Shown here: positions 1 through 11,726 of the stretch, in pieces
Numbering within the stretch: position 1 is the first letter of the stretch
How the letters are laid out: every line of letters starts with the position of its first letter
From: Kappaphycus alvarezii
Lineage: Eukaryota > Rhodophyta > Florideophyceae > Gigartinales > Solieriaceae
NCBI GenBank assembly: GCA_002205965.3
Contig: NADL03000024.1
Coordinates: 372,001 to 436,000, forward strand
Direction: 5' to 3'
DNA length: 64,000 nucleotides
Program-made: the position numbers and the translations under genes
Notes under the pieces: generated by a model
What the model saw: only the letters and a program-made list of their open reading frames with translations
What the model was told of the DNA's origin: nothing
Database searches by the model: none

Positions 1-378
1 CAGCACCAACACGAGCTGAACGGCGGAAAAGGGAATACTATGCGCTACCTTGTCGCCGAGGGTATGGACCTTCTCCTATCGCCATTGATATTTATGGACA
101 AATGGAGGCAATAGATCTCAGGCGCCTCATGATTTTGTATATTGACAGCCGGCCGTCAAGGAAGCATCCCATGTCTGAATTTCGAAGGCTGAAGACACGT
201 GTGTCGACATTTGTTCTCCAGTAAACCGCGTCATGCTGAATCACCGAAAAAGGGCACGTTCCCAACCACCGGACCTCCAGAAGAGGCTCCTGCTGATCCC
301 CGCCAGAATCCATAAAATAAAAATCTCTTTTCTCTTGTAGCAGCTGAACTGATTATTTGGCTACTGTTTAACTGAGTA

Positions 379-415
379 GTCGGTCAATCAGTGCACACTG
401 TAGATTCGTAATAAG
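379..415 (+). repeat. Tail-only copy of the endonuclease non-LTR family
   Basis: The string GTCGGTCAATCAGTGCACAC followed by an ATTCGTAATAAG end matches the sequence downstream of the coding region of the non-LTR relic at 52.2-53.2 kb (GTCGGTCAGTGAGTGTACAC, then a CATTACGAGTAA end). It is read as the 3' tail of a very short, 5'-truncated copy. The match is by eye, so the assignment to that family is inference. Confidence 0.45.
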
Positions 416-461
416 CAAAAAAATCCCCCTCTCACTTCCAAAGTTAGAAATGAACCGGTAG

Positions 462-500
462 GTCGGTCGCGGTGCACACTCAAGATACGTAACGAGTAAG
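462..500 (+). repeat. Second tail-only copy, same family
   Basis: It carries GTCGGTCGCGGTGCACACTC and then ATACGTAACGAGTAAG, the best-conserved part of the motif. It lies 46 bp after the copy at 379-415 in the same orientation, so the pair could be a tandem or two separate insertions into one site. Confidence 0.45.
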
Positions 501-1592
501 TATCATTTCATCAAGTCTAAATGAGATGACCCATCTCCGCAGGATGCGGGGCACAATCTGAAATTGATGCAGCACACCTGGACAACATCGCAAAGCTGAG
601 CTGTTTGTGCAGCCGGTCTTCACCGCGGGCGACGAGCATCCGTTGCGTATCCCGACGACAGCCGCATATTCTTGGACGACTTTTGTCATCGCCTCAGACG
701 TGACCCAGCAAGTCAAAAGCTGGGAGCCAAGTTCCAGTCTCGTCGCCGTGGTCTTGACAATGCGTCGTTTGGAATGCCCTCCAGTTTCATTGGCAGGTCC
801 CTCTCTTTCCATTGTGTGCGGCGGCGGCAGCCGCTCGCGCCTTTTGTGCTCCTAGAAACATGAGCTCCGTTGGAATGGCACGACACTGTTCTAGCGTATG
901 CCACGGGGAGGGGAGGCGTGATGTTTTCGTCACTGGCTGCGGGTGGACGAGGATGTCCGCAGGGCGGGCATTCAGTCCGGCAGTAGGTATTTCGCACTTT
1001 CTCGGACGCCGACGCCGCTATGGCTTTGAAAAGCTTGTTGCCAGGATCTCGGTTACTGCCTTGTACTATTTAAGCAGCCCTTGCCTTGTGCTTAGGTCGG
1101 CGGGTGGTCTTCCATGGATCCACAGTCTGGGTGGCGCACTCGCAGCGCGGTATGCAGTACAGTACTAGTCGTTCTGATAGCAGTATGAGGACCGTTGGGA
1201 CCTGGCGGCGTTTTGCGTCAGACAACCTGGGGGATTTTTTGGGTTATTTAATGTTTGGAAGATATGGTCGTTGTAGTACGTATCCAGCGCTGCAAGTGCG
1301 TTGCGCGGGACAAGTCGTCACCAGGAAACATTAAATAAAAACACCTAGCACTGTACTGTAATTGCGTAAATGCACTTATTTCTGTGATGAAATTTAGCGG
1401 TCCTAGTTTTTTGGATAAAATAACTACTTGCGTAGAACTGGAGTTTTAGTCTCAGGCCAAAACGGGCCATATCGGGTTTACACGTATTTACAATTCGAAG
1501 GTGCGCAAATTGGTTACGGAGGCTCCCGGTTCAAATCAAAATGTCTCAATTCAGACTTTGTAAAACATCCTTGCGTCCATTAGGTGTAATTT

Positions 1593-1691
1593 CTGTACTG
1601 TACTGTACTGTACATGATATTACTGTACTGTACATACATTACTGTACTGCACAAAACCGTGTGCACCTAAAGCGAACTGTACTGTACAGTA
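1593..1691. repeat. GTACTGTAC palindromic repeat cluster
   Basis: Repeated TACTGTACTGTAC units, with one TACTGTACTGTACATAC block and a final ACTGTACAGTATC. The 5-bp step GTACT is self-complementary over TACTGTACAGTA. The same motif recurs at many places between genes in this window. Confidence 0.75.
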
Positions 1692-2145
1692 TCATCTCCG
1701 CCTCTTGGGCTCCCATTTAACCTCCAATACTCAAGGCGCCTGGAATGGTACAGAAACGCTCGAGCCCATCTCCTTTGGCGATCTGGAAGCTCCACCGCCC
1801 CCTCTTCTGAAACTACTGTTTTGCTTCCATGTCTTTCATCCACCTCCTGCCAGTTGCTTGAGCCACGCCTACGCCAATGAGCGATCATCATTTCATCCAG
1901 GTGCGGTACTTACTACGGTGGACTGCGAGATGCAACCCTGCTCAACTTCTCCTCAAAGAGGGCATTGTAGTGATTGCACTTACAATTTCTCTTTCTCGAT
2001 TGAAGTGGGACAAACCGCGTATGGTCCCAGCTTGAATAGTCACGCCGTTTTGCCAGAGACATCGAGTGAGGACGTCGATAGAAAAGCAAGCATTTTTTGA
2101 CTATTTTGACGGCGCTACTGAATTTGAGTATTCACTCCTAACAGG

Positions 2146-3144
2146 CTAAGGTCTCGATAAATCTTCCCTATCCACATTTAGCCCCCATCCTCGCCCTGCA
2201 TCTCTTGCACTAACTTCCGCCGCACTTACCACGTGCTCATCATCGTCATCCTGCAATAAATCCAGTCTGCAGTATGGCCCACAATACGGACATATAAGAA
2301 CCCTTCTGGCACCACTCGAGTAGACAGTGTTCATGATATTCATGGCCACAGGGCAGCTTGACAGCGTCTTCACTGACGCCATTACCGTCTCCAAGTCCTC
2401 CAAACATATCGGGCACGTACCGCCCGCACCTACATCTCCGAAACCCCGAAGCTTCTCCATAAGCTTCTTCGCCTCTGTCCTGCACAAGGGTCGTTTGCCA
2501 GCACTCGATCAATACTAGGCGGTTTGTTAAACCAAAAGTATCCAAATTTGCATTATCAATGACGACATCATCCATAGGCACTGAACGCAATCGACTCACT
2601 CGCAGCTCTAGCGGAGGATCCAAAATTGCAGAGCCCATGCGAATGACTACGTGGAGTCGATAAAGCGCGTACAAAGTTAGTAAACCTGAGAGAGCGGCGG
2701 CGACGATGGGAAAGATGGTGCGTAACAGGTGCTTGTAGATTTGATTTGAAGGGGCGAGGCCTGGGGAGAGGCTGATAAAAACACCATCGGTGTAACATTC
2801 CTTCTCTTCTCCGGGGATACTTGGCGGCAAAGTCGTCTGCAGCGTTCACGAGTAGCAAAAGGACACTCAATGAATCTGAGGTAGGGAAGGCTGCGATTCC
2901 GGCGTTACCATTCGGGTTCACGAGGGAGTTTTGAAAGACAAAGGAAGAAGAGTAACACGGACGGTGAAACGGGGATTGGGTGAACAAGGAGGACTTGTGA
3001 ACGATCGACTGTACAGGGACGGGATAAGGGCGAGGTGCGAATGGTATGAAAGTCACGCCAGGTGATGAGGGAAAAGGCGACGGATATGACGAAGATTGCA
3101 ATTGAGGTGGAGACGAGAAGGGCGACGCGGCACACTTTGCCCAT
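2146..3144 (-). pseudogene. Membrane-anchored RING-H2 protein, frameshifted
   Basis: Likely a membrane E3 ubiquitin ligase. Reading from the ATG at 3144, the N-terminus has a membrane segment (ALLVSTSIAIFVISVAFSL). A second segment (IFPIVAAALSGLLTLYAL) lies about 130 residues on. The C-terminal RING then reads CPICLED, LPCGHEYHEHCLLEW and ICPYC, the C3H2C3 order of a RING-H2 finger. Two membrane segments followed by a C-terminal RING resemble organelle-membrane E3 ligases in layout; the exact family is not identified. The RING itself is spread over two frames with compensating shifts near 2385 and 2300, and the upstream part needs more. The shifts are too short to be introns, so this is either a pseudogene or a gene damaged by sequence errors. 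Two long C-runs on the sense strand (3168-3182 and 3354-3363) lie just upstream of the start. Confidence 0.6.
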
Positions 3145-3167
3145 GGAGCGGCATGAGGCCGAGATGC

Positions 3168-3182
3168 GGGGGGGGGGGGGGG
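3168..3182 (+). repeat. Poly-G tract (15 G)
   Basis: A run of fifteen G followed by G-rich sequence; a second run of ten G lies at 3354-3363. Both sit just upstream of the RING gene start, on its non-template side as poly-C. Such runs are prone to length error in sequencing. Confidence 0.9.
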
Positions 3183-4577
3183 AGGGGAGGGAGGGGGTTG
3201 GAGGAGGACGGACGCGGGGTAGTGTAGTGCAAAGAGGAGAGGAAAGTGAGTCACGCGGTGGTAGGGTCAAGACGGTATACAGGGAGATGCGAAGGTGCGA
3301 AGGGCGGATGTGGCCAGCTGGTGTGTGCATGAGCACAAAGGGCGGGTGGTCGCGGGGGGGGGGTCGGTGTAAATGCGAAATGCAGGGTATCATACTGATT
3401 GTGGGAAAGAAACTAGGGCTGAATTTCGCGATGATGGCGACATGAGGCAGTTTTTTGAGCATTTTTGGTCGCAAAGTGAGAAAAAAAATTGTTGCTAAAA
3501 AGGTAGATCAAATATGATTCAATTCACAAAGGTGTCGGGGGATCACCCGGGTTTGGTGGAATAGTCCATGCTGAAATCAGTCCAACAATATGGAAAGTGT
3601 CGAGTGGTAGGCAAATTCAACTTTTTTAAATATTTTTGAATCAGTTTTGAGATATTTGGGCTGGTTTGAACATGAAACTATGTAAATTTCTTTAAGCACT
3701 GTTGATTTTAATGGAGGGTGTCAAGGAGTTGGGGGGGTATATAAAGCAGCAAAATGGATAAGGGCCTTTCAACCAATTATTGGATGGAAGATGTCTCTGT
3801 CCACGCAAAGGCTTTGCGCAAAGCTGTTCAAGAATAGGATTCCACTTGAAAGAGAGTGCAACTTTCAAGCAGTTTTCAAGGTGCAGTATGTCCTCTTTAA
3901 ATACTCTTTTCAGTTTTTGATACATGGTACATGTATGTATGCTTCCTGGCGGCTATATTCAAAGTCAGTTACTCAGTTGTGTCTCCAAGAAAGATTGACA
4001 CGCAGTGCATTGGATTCCTTCGGTCTTGGGCGACATTTACTGTACAGTACAGTACTGTAGTAGCAGCTGCACTCCTGCGCATTACAGTTTTTTCATCTAT
4101 GCAATTTATTTTAGGGCAAAGTACTGATCTATTTCAGCAATTCTATTTCTAAGCGACTCTGGTACCAGTTATCAGGAAATCCTTTTTAATTACGGAATCA
4201 CTTCTGTACAAATTATAGAAAAGGTTTTCCGTTTGGGAAAGGTGAAAATGAAATACAAAAATAAGAGCATATTGCTCTTTGCAAAGGGCTTGACAGAGAA
4301 ATTTCGTATCGATTGCAGAATTGCCAATATAAATATAGAGTGCAGCGCCGTGCAATACGGTACAGACCAGTCCAATACAGTACTGTCTGCTGTACATACT
4401 GTACTATTGCAGTCTTGTACAGCACCGACCTGAAGAGATTTATTTTACTGTGCAGTACTGTACATGTACTGTAGACAACAGACGACATCGGTTCAAGACG
4501 TTGATTTTTGCATCGCTCAAATGCTCTGTTGGTTAGGTTATTCATTCATCCAACCAATTTGAAATCAACACTTCCCT
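3183..4577. other. Intergenic, no gene recognised
   Basis: Between the RING gene start and the possible exon at 4578, open frames are short and without motifs. GTACTGTAC units occur at 4039-4059 and repeatedly between 4370 and 4475. Confidence 0.55.
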
Positions 4578-4724
4578 TCACGGTTTCTCCCAAATTGGCC
4601 CGTGCAGAGGCTCAATTTTGTTCATTGGCATCTGCGTGAGATACGTGGCGGCCAGCACATAGGCGGCCTTCCAAACATAGTCCAGGTGTACAGCACAGTA
4701 TATCTGTTCCACGCCGTCTCTAAC
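4578..4724 (-). CDS. Possible terminal exon, unknown protein
   Basis: On the minus strand an acceptor-like sequence (a pyrimidine/T-rich stretch then TTTGCAATGTCAG) is followed by 48 open codons and TGA. The peptide begins VRDGVEQIYCAVHLDYVWKA and ends PLHGPIWEKP. It looks like protein sequence: balanced composition and no low complexity. An upstream exon could lie at about 4840-4905, where two frames are both plausible, separated by a roughly 115-nt intron with GT...AG ends. No family was recognised. It may equally be a chance frame; a transcript would decide. Confidence 0.3.
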   Translation of the reverse strand, partial: VRDGVEQIYCAVHLDYVWKAAYVLAATYLTQMPMNKIEPLHGPIWEKP

Positions 4725-4905
4725 CTGACATTGCAAATGAGACAAGAGAGGTTTGAGTAGAAAAAAATTTGGGGCCTAGAAAAGAGCTAGCAATCAGACT
4801 CTGATGTGATGATGTCCTGTAATACCACCTAATAATGCGGGAAATTTTCTCGAAGCTGTCGCCAAAAGTTTTCCACTGTGGTTCAGGTCCAACAGCGATT
4901 GCGCA

Positions 4906-6737
4906 GTCCCTTCAAATTTGATCTCACGTGACCATTATTTATAAATTTACTACCAGCACCGTACTGTACCGTACAGTAAGTAGTTTCAACTGTACCGTAT
5001 GGGTCCTGTGCAGTACTTGACTGTAGCCAGTTTGTACAGCATCTTGCCTGTCCTGGCAGCTCACTTGGATCAGCTTCGGTACAGGTCGTAAAGTGCTCTG
5101 AACAATAAATGCATTCCCCTTTGCAATCTGTTACACAGCTAATACTCAAAAATGCTGCAAAACTCCTTGCATGTTCTTAAACAACAACACACACGTGACT
5201 ATGCCAATATGGTATCGCATCGTGCTGCAATTGTAACTTTCAACAGTAGGGCGACTAGCAAAACATTCTGCAGAAAACGTTTCATCGGTAGTAATCAATA
5301 GCTACACAATCTTATCGGGCAGTGCTATCGGGAGCTCTTTCTACCCCGTTTGCGGAATTCGTGAATTTTTGTGGAAGGACAAAAGTCAGAAATACACAAA
5401 ATCCGACAAGGTACGGTAGGATAACGGCCATTCCGTTCATAGCACGGTATTTCGCGGACAGGCCTTGCAGTTCACATCAGGCGCATCCTGTCGTACCCAA
5501 AGCAGCGCCTCCTGAAAGATTTACATTTTCACCCCGCCTCTCCCACCCCTGTCCCAATCCAATTACACATAAAACCTTGCAAGCAAAAACGGCCTCATGT
5601 CAGCATTACTCAAAAAAAAACAAACCTCACCCTTTACATCCAACACCGTTCAACAATCACAGGCATTCTCCCCAACCTCAACATACAACTGTCCAAACCC
5701 GCCATCAACCCAAAACCCCCACAACCTTCAATACCTCAACTCTCTCTGCCGTCAACGCACCCAACACACCCCCCGGCTCCTCCTCTACCGCCGTCCCCCC
5801 CGTCCCATCCACCCAACCCCACAATGCACTCGCAACCACACCACAACCCAGCCCATCATCCCCCGACACTCCCCATCCAATCACCACCCCCCCACCCATC
5901 CCCAGCGCCCCATCCACCTCTGACAAAACGCAATCCATGCCCCACCAACAGTCGCGCCGCTGCAAACCGCAGAATCACTATCGCACCCTGACCGTCCACG
6001 AATCGATATTCTTACCGATATGCCACATGCGGGTGCCGCTTTTCCCGCCCTCACCCGACTCCCCGCTACTTGCCGCTCGCGTGTGCCATACCCTTTGGAA
6101 TGCACGTACTTGCAGTGGTACGGAAATCGACATTCAATTGATTGCATGCAGCCACGTGTTATCTCTAGTCCTCTACCAGGTGTCTACTGTACTTTTAATC
6201 GCGGATCCTTTTTTTCTTGGATATGGCGGGGTGTGTGAGTCGTAGGACGATAACGAAACAAAGGGTCGGCTCGATAGGGCAATGACGTGAATCACTTTTC
6301 TTCTCCCTCGCACCTCGTTTGCATTGTCTGACATGCACTATCTACCATTTTCTACTTGTTTCGCACACGAGCCCTGCCAAACACCAAGCGTCATCCGCGC
6401 CCTACATTGCCCTGCATCGGCGGTGCCGGTGCCGCAGAATTGAAAACTTGAATTCCATGCTTTGTCAGCGGCGTTGATCTCACGTGGACACCATGCTGCA
6501 ATGCAAGATCTAAACCGGCGGAGTCGATCTGACCGGAAAGACATGTCATAAATGTGAAGTCCTGCATGCATCACCATCTACAGTTGAGAAAGTCACTGCA
6601 TAACACAATCGCGAGGTCCTCGACCGATCCATCAAGACAGCGGAACACTATGACAGCGACCAATAACAACTTTGCGTCCTCTAGATATTCGAAAAGTCCA
6701 ACAAGCCTACAATATTTACAAGCCGCTGTTGTCCAAC
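4906..6737 (+). other. Open frame rich in Pro/Ser/Thr/His; no supported gene
   Basis: From 5322 to 6245 the plus strand has 307 codons without a stop. The frame opens with GTG, has no ATG until about 5938, and its middle (about 5480-5950) is a C-rich strand giving Pro, Thr, Ser and His in nearly equal measure in two frames. That composition alone keeps stops rare. It could be a disordered protein fragment or non-coding C-rich DNA upstream of another gene. No domain is visible. GTACTGTAC units occur near 4961-4978. Confidence 0.3.
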
Positions 6738-7910
6738 CTAATCCTTCCCTCTGTCATCATTCGTTCCCTCATGAAATGCGGCATCAATTTCGTCATCCCA
6801 ATTCGTCTCCCCACCCGCAGCCTCCAGTCCCTGAGTCCCACTCCCCCATCCTTATTCCCAGCAAGCGAGGGCGACTGCAACGCCGCAAGCTCCACGTCAT
6901 CTTCATCCTCTCCAAATAGCGTGGCAGGGTCCTCATCACTCCTCTTCCTCCACCTCTGGCATCACACCTTGATTGGCCACCAACGCTTGCCGAATCCTGT
7001 GCACGTGATAAAATACGTCCTCCAAAACTCATCCTCCTTCATCTTTCCAGGCACCAAACCCGCTCTCAAACGCCGCATGTTACGATCGGCCTCAGGCAGC
7101 CATAGCCATTCCGGCGTTATCGTCCATGACAAACTCGAATTTCTCACGGTCCGCCACGCCAGACAAAAAGAGATCCGTTCTCTTCTTCTTCGAGTAGATG
7201 GAATCGAACAATAGCCAGCATTTCTCTCTGCAACGTCTCGGAATACGGGCGTTCACTTTCGGCAGAGCCTTGTCATCCCACGGCGGCACCCAGCGCTGCT
7301 TCCAACCACTTTCTCCTTGTCCACGAAAATCTCAAACGCCTCCGCTTTCCCTGCTCCAACCGCTGCATTCCCTTGTCCAAAAGCTCTTTGGTAGAGGTTG
7401 ACAAAACCTCTGCCTTCTTTTGCAACTCCTCTTGATCGATGCTAAGGTTGATTCTGCACACTCTTCGACACATCCCATCAACCGACCACTGCGCTGTCGA
7501 ATGACCTCCACCTGTTCGGTCAAGCCTGCGGTATCCACGCCTTCGGCAGCAGACTTTAATTTGGAGCCGACATCCTTGACTGCGGATTCCCATATTTTGC
7601 CCGCACCGGTGAGCCATTCATTTGCAGCAGCGGCGGCAGCTGCAACTTGGTCATTGGCAGTGGTCGATGTGGGTGTTGATTCGATTGGGAATTAGTGGTG
7701 GGGGTGTATCGGTGGTTTGAGTGGAACGAGTGGGTGCCATCCAGCCGCTCCACATTGAACCCAGGGCGGATAGCGGGTCGGGGATGGTGGATGTGAGTTG
7801 CGGTTGAGAAGTGGGAGTGGCCGCTCTTGTGGGGCGTGGGAGGGTGTGGGGATCGAGGGGGCCGGCTCGGATTCGGGTTGCGTTGCCGCTGGTTGGGTTG
7901 ATGTGGCCAT
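6738..7910 (-). pseudogene. BSD-domain protein, frameshifted
   Basis: From the ATG at 7910 the protein opens with a Pro/Ser/Thr-rich stretch (MATSTQPAATQPESEPAP). A helical segment follows (Ala run, then EWLTGAGKIWESAVKDVGSK), and a second one with QEELQKKAEVL. The BSD domain shows PPWDDKALP, SERPYSETLQREMLAIVR, KFEFVMDDN, EADRNMRRLRAGLVP and the diagnostic KEDEFWRTYF. An acidic tail ends NWDDEID...HEGTNDDRGKD and a stop at 6738. BSD domains occur in TFIIH p62-type subunits, synapse-associated proteins and plant/algal proteins of unknown role; the layout here fits the last group. Pieces lie in all three frames, with at least five single-base shifts, yet the domain residues are preserved. Sequence error or recent decay would both explain this. 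The biological role is unknown. Confidence 0.75.
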
Positions 7911-8571
7911 GATTGGGATGGGCCGAAAGTTAGTGTGGTGATTGTAATGGGGAAAAGGGGTGTAGCGCAGGTTGTGGAGACTCGTGGAAGCGGGAATGAT
8001 AGGGTGGCGGCGTTGGCTGCGATTACGGTGGAGAAGGTGCATGAGAAAAAAATGCATTTTATTTCATTACAGTGATGAGCGGGGGCTTGTGACTAGAAGA
8101 CTGGAGGAGAGTCTGCTCTTTAAGTACAGTACTGTACTGTACTGTAGACGAAATATTCGATGAAAAAGTTTCAAGCTTGTTCTTAAATGCCTGCTCTATA
8201 TGGACAGTATGTGTACAGTATAGAAGAGCAACGTGTGTACAACGCAGTACAAAGTTGGTCATTTTTCTGGAAAATTGTCCAAAGTTTAAATTAGAAAGAG
8301 ATGATTGGATGATAATCGATCACCTCCCTTCCAATCATTCCAGGTTTGGATTTTTGGCCAAATTTAAATGCAAATTCCGGCATTTTTCTTGTTGGCCAAC
8401 AAGAAACTAAAGTCAATATGTTCGGTACTGGAAGATTTGTTCTGAGACAAATACTGTGCATCAAAGACAGTGCAATATTGCTTTACTGTAATGCTCTGTA
8501 AATATCTTTTGTTCAAACGGTACAGTAAACTTACTGGAACCACTATTCCGCTGAGAGTGGCTCCAACTGGA
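7911..8571. other. Intergenic between BSD gene and non-LTR element
   Basis: No coding motif is seen. A GTACTGTAC block lies at 8123-8146, about 210 bp upstream of the BSD gene start, with further single TACAGTA units near 8215, 8245 and 8520. Confidence 0.5.
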
Positions 8572-8719
8572 TGTTCCACGTTGGCCACGTGCGGTCAATC
8601 AGCGGGAAGTTAACTTTATGGCATCAGTAGAACGGGTGTCTGCTGCAGGATCCGACTATACTGCTAGCTAAGTGCTAACCGGGTGGTCCACGTCGGCCAC
8701 GTGCAGCGACATACGCGAT

Positions 8720-11473
8720 TCAATAGATTGTGCTCGACGACCACATTGTGCTACTAATGCGCCTATAAATCCGATTGCGGATAACTCCTGTCGACGTGTG
8801 GAATTTGTCAGCAATGCGAGGCACCAGTCCCTCTATGAAGCGGACGGTTTCGGGGGAAGGGGAACCCAAGGAATCAAAGGCCAGCGGTTGAAATTCGAAA
8901 TCGGGGGCCTGTGTGGGGTTATCGGAGGGCGGGGGGAGTCGACGCGACAATTTTCTCTCCAGGTCCGTCACCTTGTTGCGGTGTGCAATTGCAGCTGCAC
9001 CGCCCACTTCCCTTGTAGCTCTCGTTCTGATATCGTCCTTGAATGGCGAGACTATGGTAACGTCGCAGGCGATCGGGCGGGCCACAGTGCCTTCCGGGGC
9101 TGCTGGTGGGTGAACCAGTATGTCAGCGGGTCGCAGCTCGGTGCCGGGCACGAGGAGTGGGACCTCGAGCTGGCAATCCAGGCCGGCGGCACGGGCGATA
9201 CGCCAGCGATGACGTTGCGCAGTGAGTTATGCCGGTGTTTGCGACCAAACCCAGACGGGCACAAGTCTACAGCGTGATCGCCTAATATGTCCATTTGGCG
9301 TTTACAATGCTCGCAGTTCCGAGGAAGCGAGTCATCATAAACGGGCAGTCCCAAATATCGGCGAAGCATTATTTTCCAGTGCACCGCGGACACCTCCGTG
9401 TCAGCCGAGGGATGTGCGTAAAGAAAGGCAGCACCGGGGCCTTTGCGTAGTGCTAGACCGCGTATGCGTTGCCGTACATGTGCATCCGTGTGTCGGTCCG
9501 GGTTCGGAGCTCTAGCCCAGTGGTCGTCGCCAGTGACCTTGGCCAGCGCCTCCTGCTGCACACGTTTTAGGTAGGTTTGGATGTGTGTGTGTGCAGTAGC
9601 AAGAGGGAGCGGGTCGAAGGAACCGAGGTCAACGGGGTAGGCCATTCCAGGGATGTGCAGGAGGAAGTCTCGAATGTGACGGGCGGCTTGACCGAGAAGG
9701 AAAGCCTTGTCACGGCGGTAGCGGGCGCCCGTGAGCGCGGTGGAGCGGGGCCCGATATGGGCTGCGGACCGCAGTCGTGCCGGTGCTGCATCCATGATAC
9801 TCGAGGCAGCGGCGCCATCTAGGAACGGTGAGATGAGGGTAAACCCAAGACCGCCCTGATGGATAGGCAAGGTAGCCTGCGACCACGCGTTGTCGCTGAG
9901 TTGAACACCATGAAGCTCGGTGAAGGACTTTTGCAGCAGAGTATCAAAAGCCTCGGCGGCAGTACGGGCTTCCCGTGGGTCAGCCAGCTTGAAGGCGTGG
10001 TCCACCAGACAGGCCGACGCACAGAGGCGGTGCATGTGAAACCGCGCGCGCGGGTCGTCAACCATGGGCAGGAGTTGGAGAGTTCGGCGGCACCCCTCAA
10101 TCTTGTCTCGTAGAAAGGCAGTCGTGAAATGCCGGTTTCCGAGCGGAGCCCCGAGGAGCTCGAATCCGTCCGGGGAGCATTCAGCGAGGCGAAATTCCTG
10201 GAGAAAAGCCTCGCGCTGTGGGCGTAGGACCGTTGGCCAATGAATGCGCGTTTTCCCCGGATTGAGATGTAGCCGTAGGTGGGTCCCTCGTCGCGGAGAA
10301 TGCGGAGGGCTTGTCGGAGGTCGGGGAGGGACCCCATCAATGTACCATCATCGGCGTACCATTGGTTGAGGACGATGCCCGTGTTTTCTGCAATCCGGCG
10401 GATGAGGGGCTGGATCGTCAGTGAGAACAGGAGCATGCTGGCAGGGTCGCCTTGCTGTGTGCCTTGAGCACTCGCGATGGTCGTTTTGTCACGATTCGGC
10501 ACGATCAACGGTGGTTGCGAGCGTGCATAAATCATGTTGATGAACCGGGCGAGACTTGGGGCGCGCGTGGGCAGCTGGTCTAGCATTGACTGGCGATCAA
10601 CGCGGTTGAAGGCGTTATTCGCGTCAACGAGAACAGTGGCGGTATCCTTGCGATTAGAGAAGCGACGGAGCAGCATGCGCGTGTCGTGTACGATGGCGTC
10701 CATCCCAGCCCTGATGCCGTTAGCCAATTGGAAGGGGGCCAGAAATTGACGAGAATCATCAATGGCGGGTGGGAGGAGTGTCTTCGTTACCACTTCGGAG
10801 GATCGTTCCTACGGCGATGGGCCGAATCTTGTTGGGTTTGGGCCGCAGAGGTAGCAGGGTTGCTGCAGCCAGGAGCGGCAGGACTGAGGTTGGCAGGTCA
10901 CCTCTCGCGATCCGAGAAACGAGTTGCGTAAGCACCCCCTTGCCCGTAATACCGGCTTCCGGGCTTACTGGCGTCTGCACGAGCAGATGGAACCAGCGCG
11001 CCGGCGTACGATCAGGGCCGGCCGCCGTATCCCGGGAAAGGCGCGGACGGCGTTCTCAACGGCTTCTCTTGTAACAACAGGCGGCGGTGGGAGGGAGTCT
11101 GTTGGATGGGTGTGATCGGGCGCGGGGGCGCGGGGTGTAAGGTGCGGAGTGCTTCGATGGTTGCAGGGTCGTTCACATCTGCTAGCGGGGCATTGTGAAG
11201 CGACCTCATTGCCTTGCCGTAGCGGGCATCAGCACATAGAACTTGCGCTCGCCGCGCCCTGCGCGCGGGGCTGGACGCAGGCCTTGGGCGGTGTTGTTCC
11301 GTCCATTCGGTGCGGGCGTGGTGTGCATTCAAGGCTTCAGACCAGAGGGCTGCCCACTCAGTGCCAGTATGGGCCCGACGGATCCGGGAGCTGAGTGCTG
11401 CGTGTTGGCCCTTGGGGTGCTGCCATCCTTGTTCTCCTCGTAGGGAGCGGCGCATGACCGCAGTAGGAAGCAT
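8720..11473 (-). pseudogene. RT and restriction-like endonuclease polyprotein, frameshifted
   Basis: Upstream linker 11473-11012. RT core: LLPLRPKPNKIRPIAVG (about 10870-10820), DANNAFNRVDR, QGDPASMLLFSL and the catalytic QWYADDGTL near 10360. The thumb and connector continue through ATLPIHQGGLGFTLISPF. Then comes a zinc knuckle CEHCKRQMDILGDHAVDLC (C-x2-C-x9-H-x4-C, about 9315-9260). The endonuclease signature follows: RPADILV, a spacer, then ACDVTI, the RPD...D order of R2-type restriction-like endonucleases, with Lys/Arg-rich sequence after it. It ends IYRRISSTMWSSSTIY. Frame changes near 10790, 10240 and 9200 break the reading; each keeps family motifs on both sides. As written the copy cannot give full-length protein. 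Confidence 0.85.
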
Positions 11474-11726
11474 GTGGAGATGAAGAAATGCCCGGCGGGT
11501 GGCATCATCGCCTCGAGCGTTGGCCGCTGTGCGGATCAGCTTGATGAACAGTAGGATGAAGGGCTTGAGGCATGGGAAGGGAATGTTTTGGAAGATGTCC
11601 GCCTCACGAAATGGGGTGCGGAGGACTTCAGGGGGGAAGGAAGGTGAGAGTTGCTTCGGGGATGGGGGGAAGGGGATTGAGGGATAGAGGAGTCATTGCG
11701 ATGTGTTGAGGGGGGGGTGTGAGCGA

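Larger units (their letters stand above)
1..2145. other. Gene-poor left end
   Basis: No supported gene is seen. Open frames are short (under about 120 codons), overlap on both strands and show no recognisable motif. The stretch holds two copies of a 40-nt motif (379-415 and 462-500) and a cluster of GTACTGTAC repeats (1593-1691). A T-loop-like string near 1526 has no tRNA fold around it. Confidence 0.6.

Noticed and set aside
1500-1560. tRNA-like string GGTTCAAATC near 1526
   Set aside because: No acceptor stem, D-arm or anticodon arm can be placed around it.
1593-1691. GTACTGTAC clusters as a CRISPR array
   Set aside because: No constant repeat with unique spacers; the unit is a 5-bp microsatellite-like step in a eukaryotic context.
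2290-2400. Tiny introns as explanation for frame changes in the RING and other genes
   Set aside because: The shifts are of one or a few bases; a GT...AG reading would give introns of about 13 nt, far below any spliceosomal minimum expected here.
2568-3254. 228-codon minus frame and a 127-codon plus frame (3062-3445) over the RING gene start
   Set aside because: Both owe their length to C/G-rich low complexity. Only short parts agree with the membrane and RING reading, which has real motifs.
4840-4905. WD40-like reading (SLLDLNHSGKLLATAS) on the minus strand
   Set aside because: Only one blade-like string is present, with no GH or WD residues and no neighbouring repeats.
5322-6245. 307-codon Pro/Ser/Thr/His-rich frame as a gene
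   Set aside because: No ATG until 5938, C-rich bias leaves two frames open, and no domain is visible. Kept only as a composition note.
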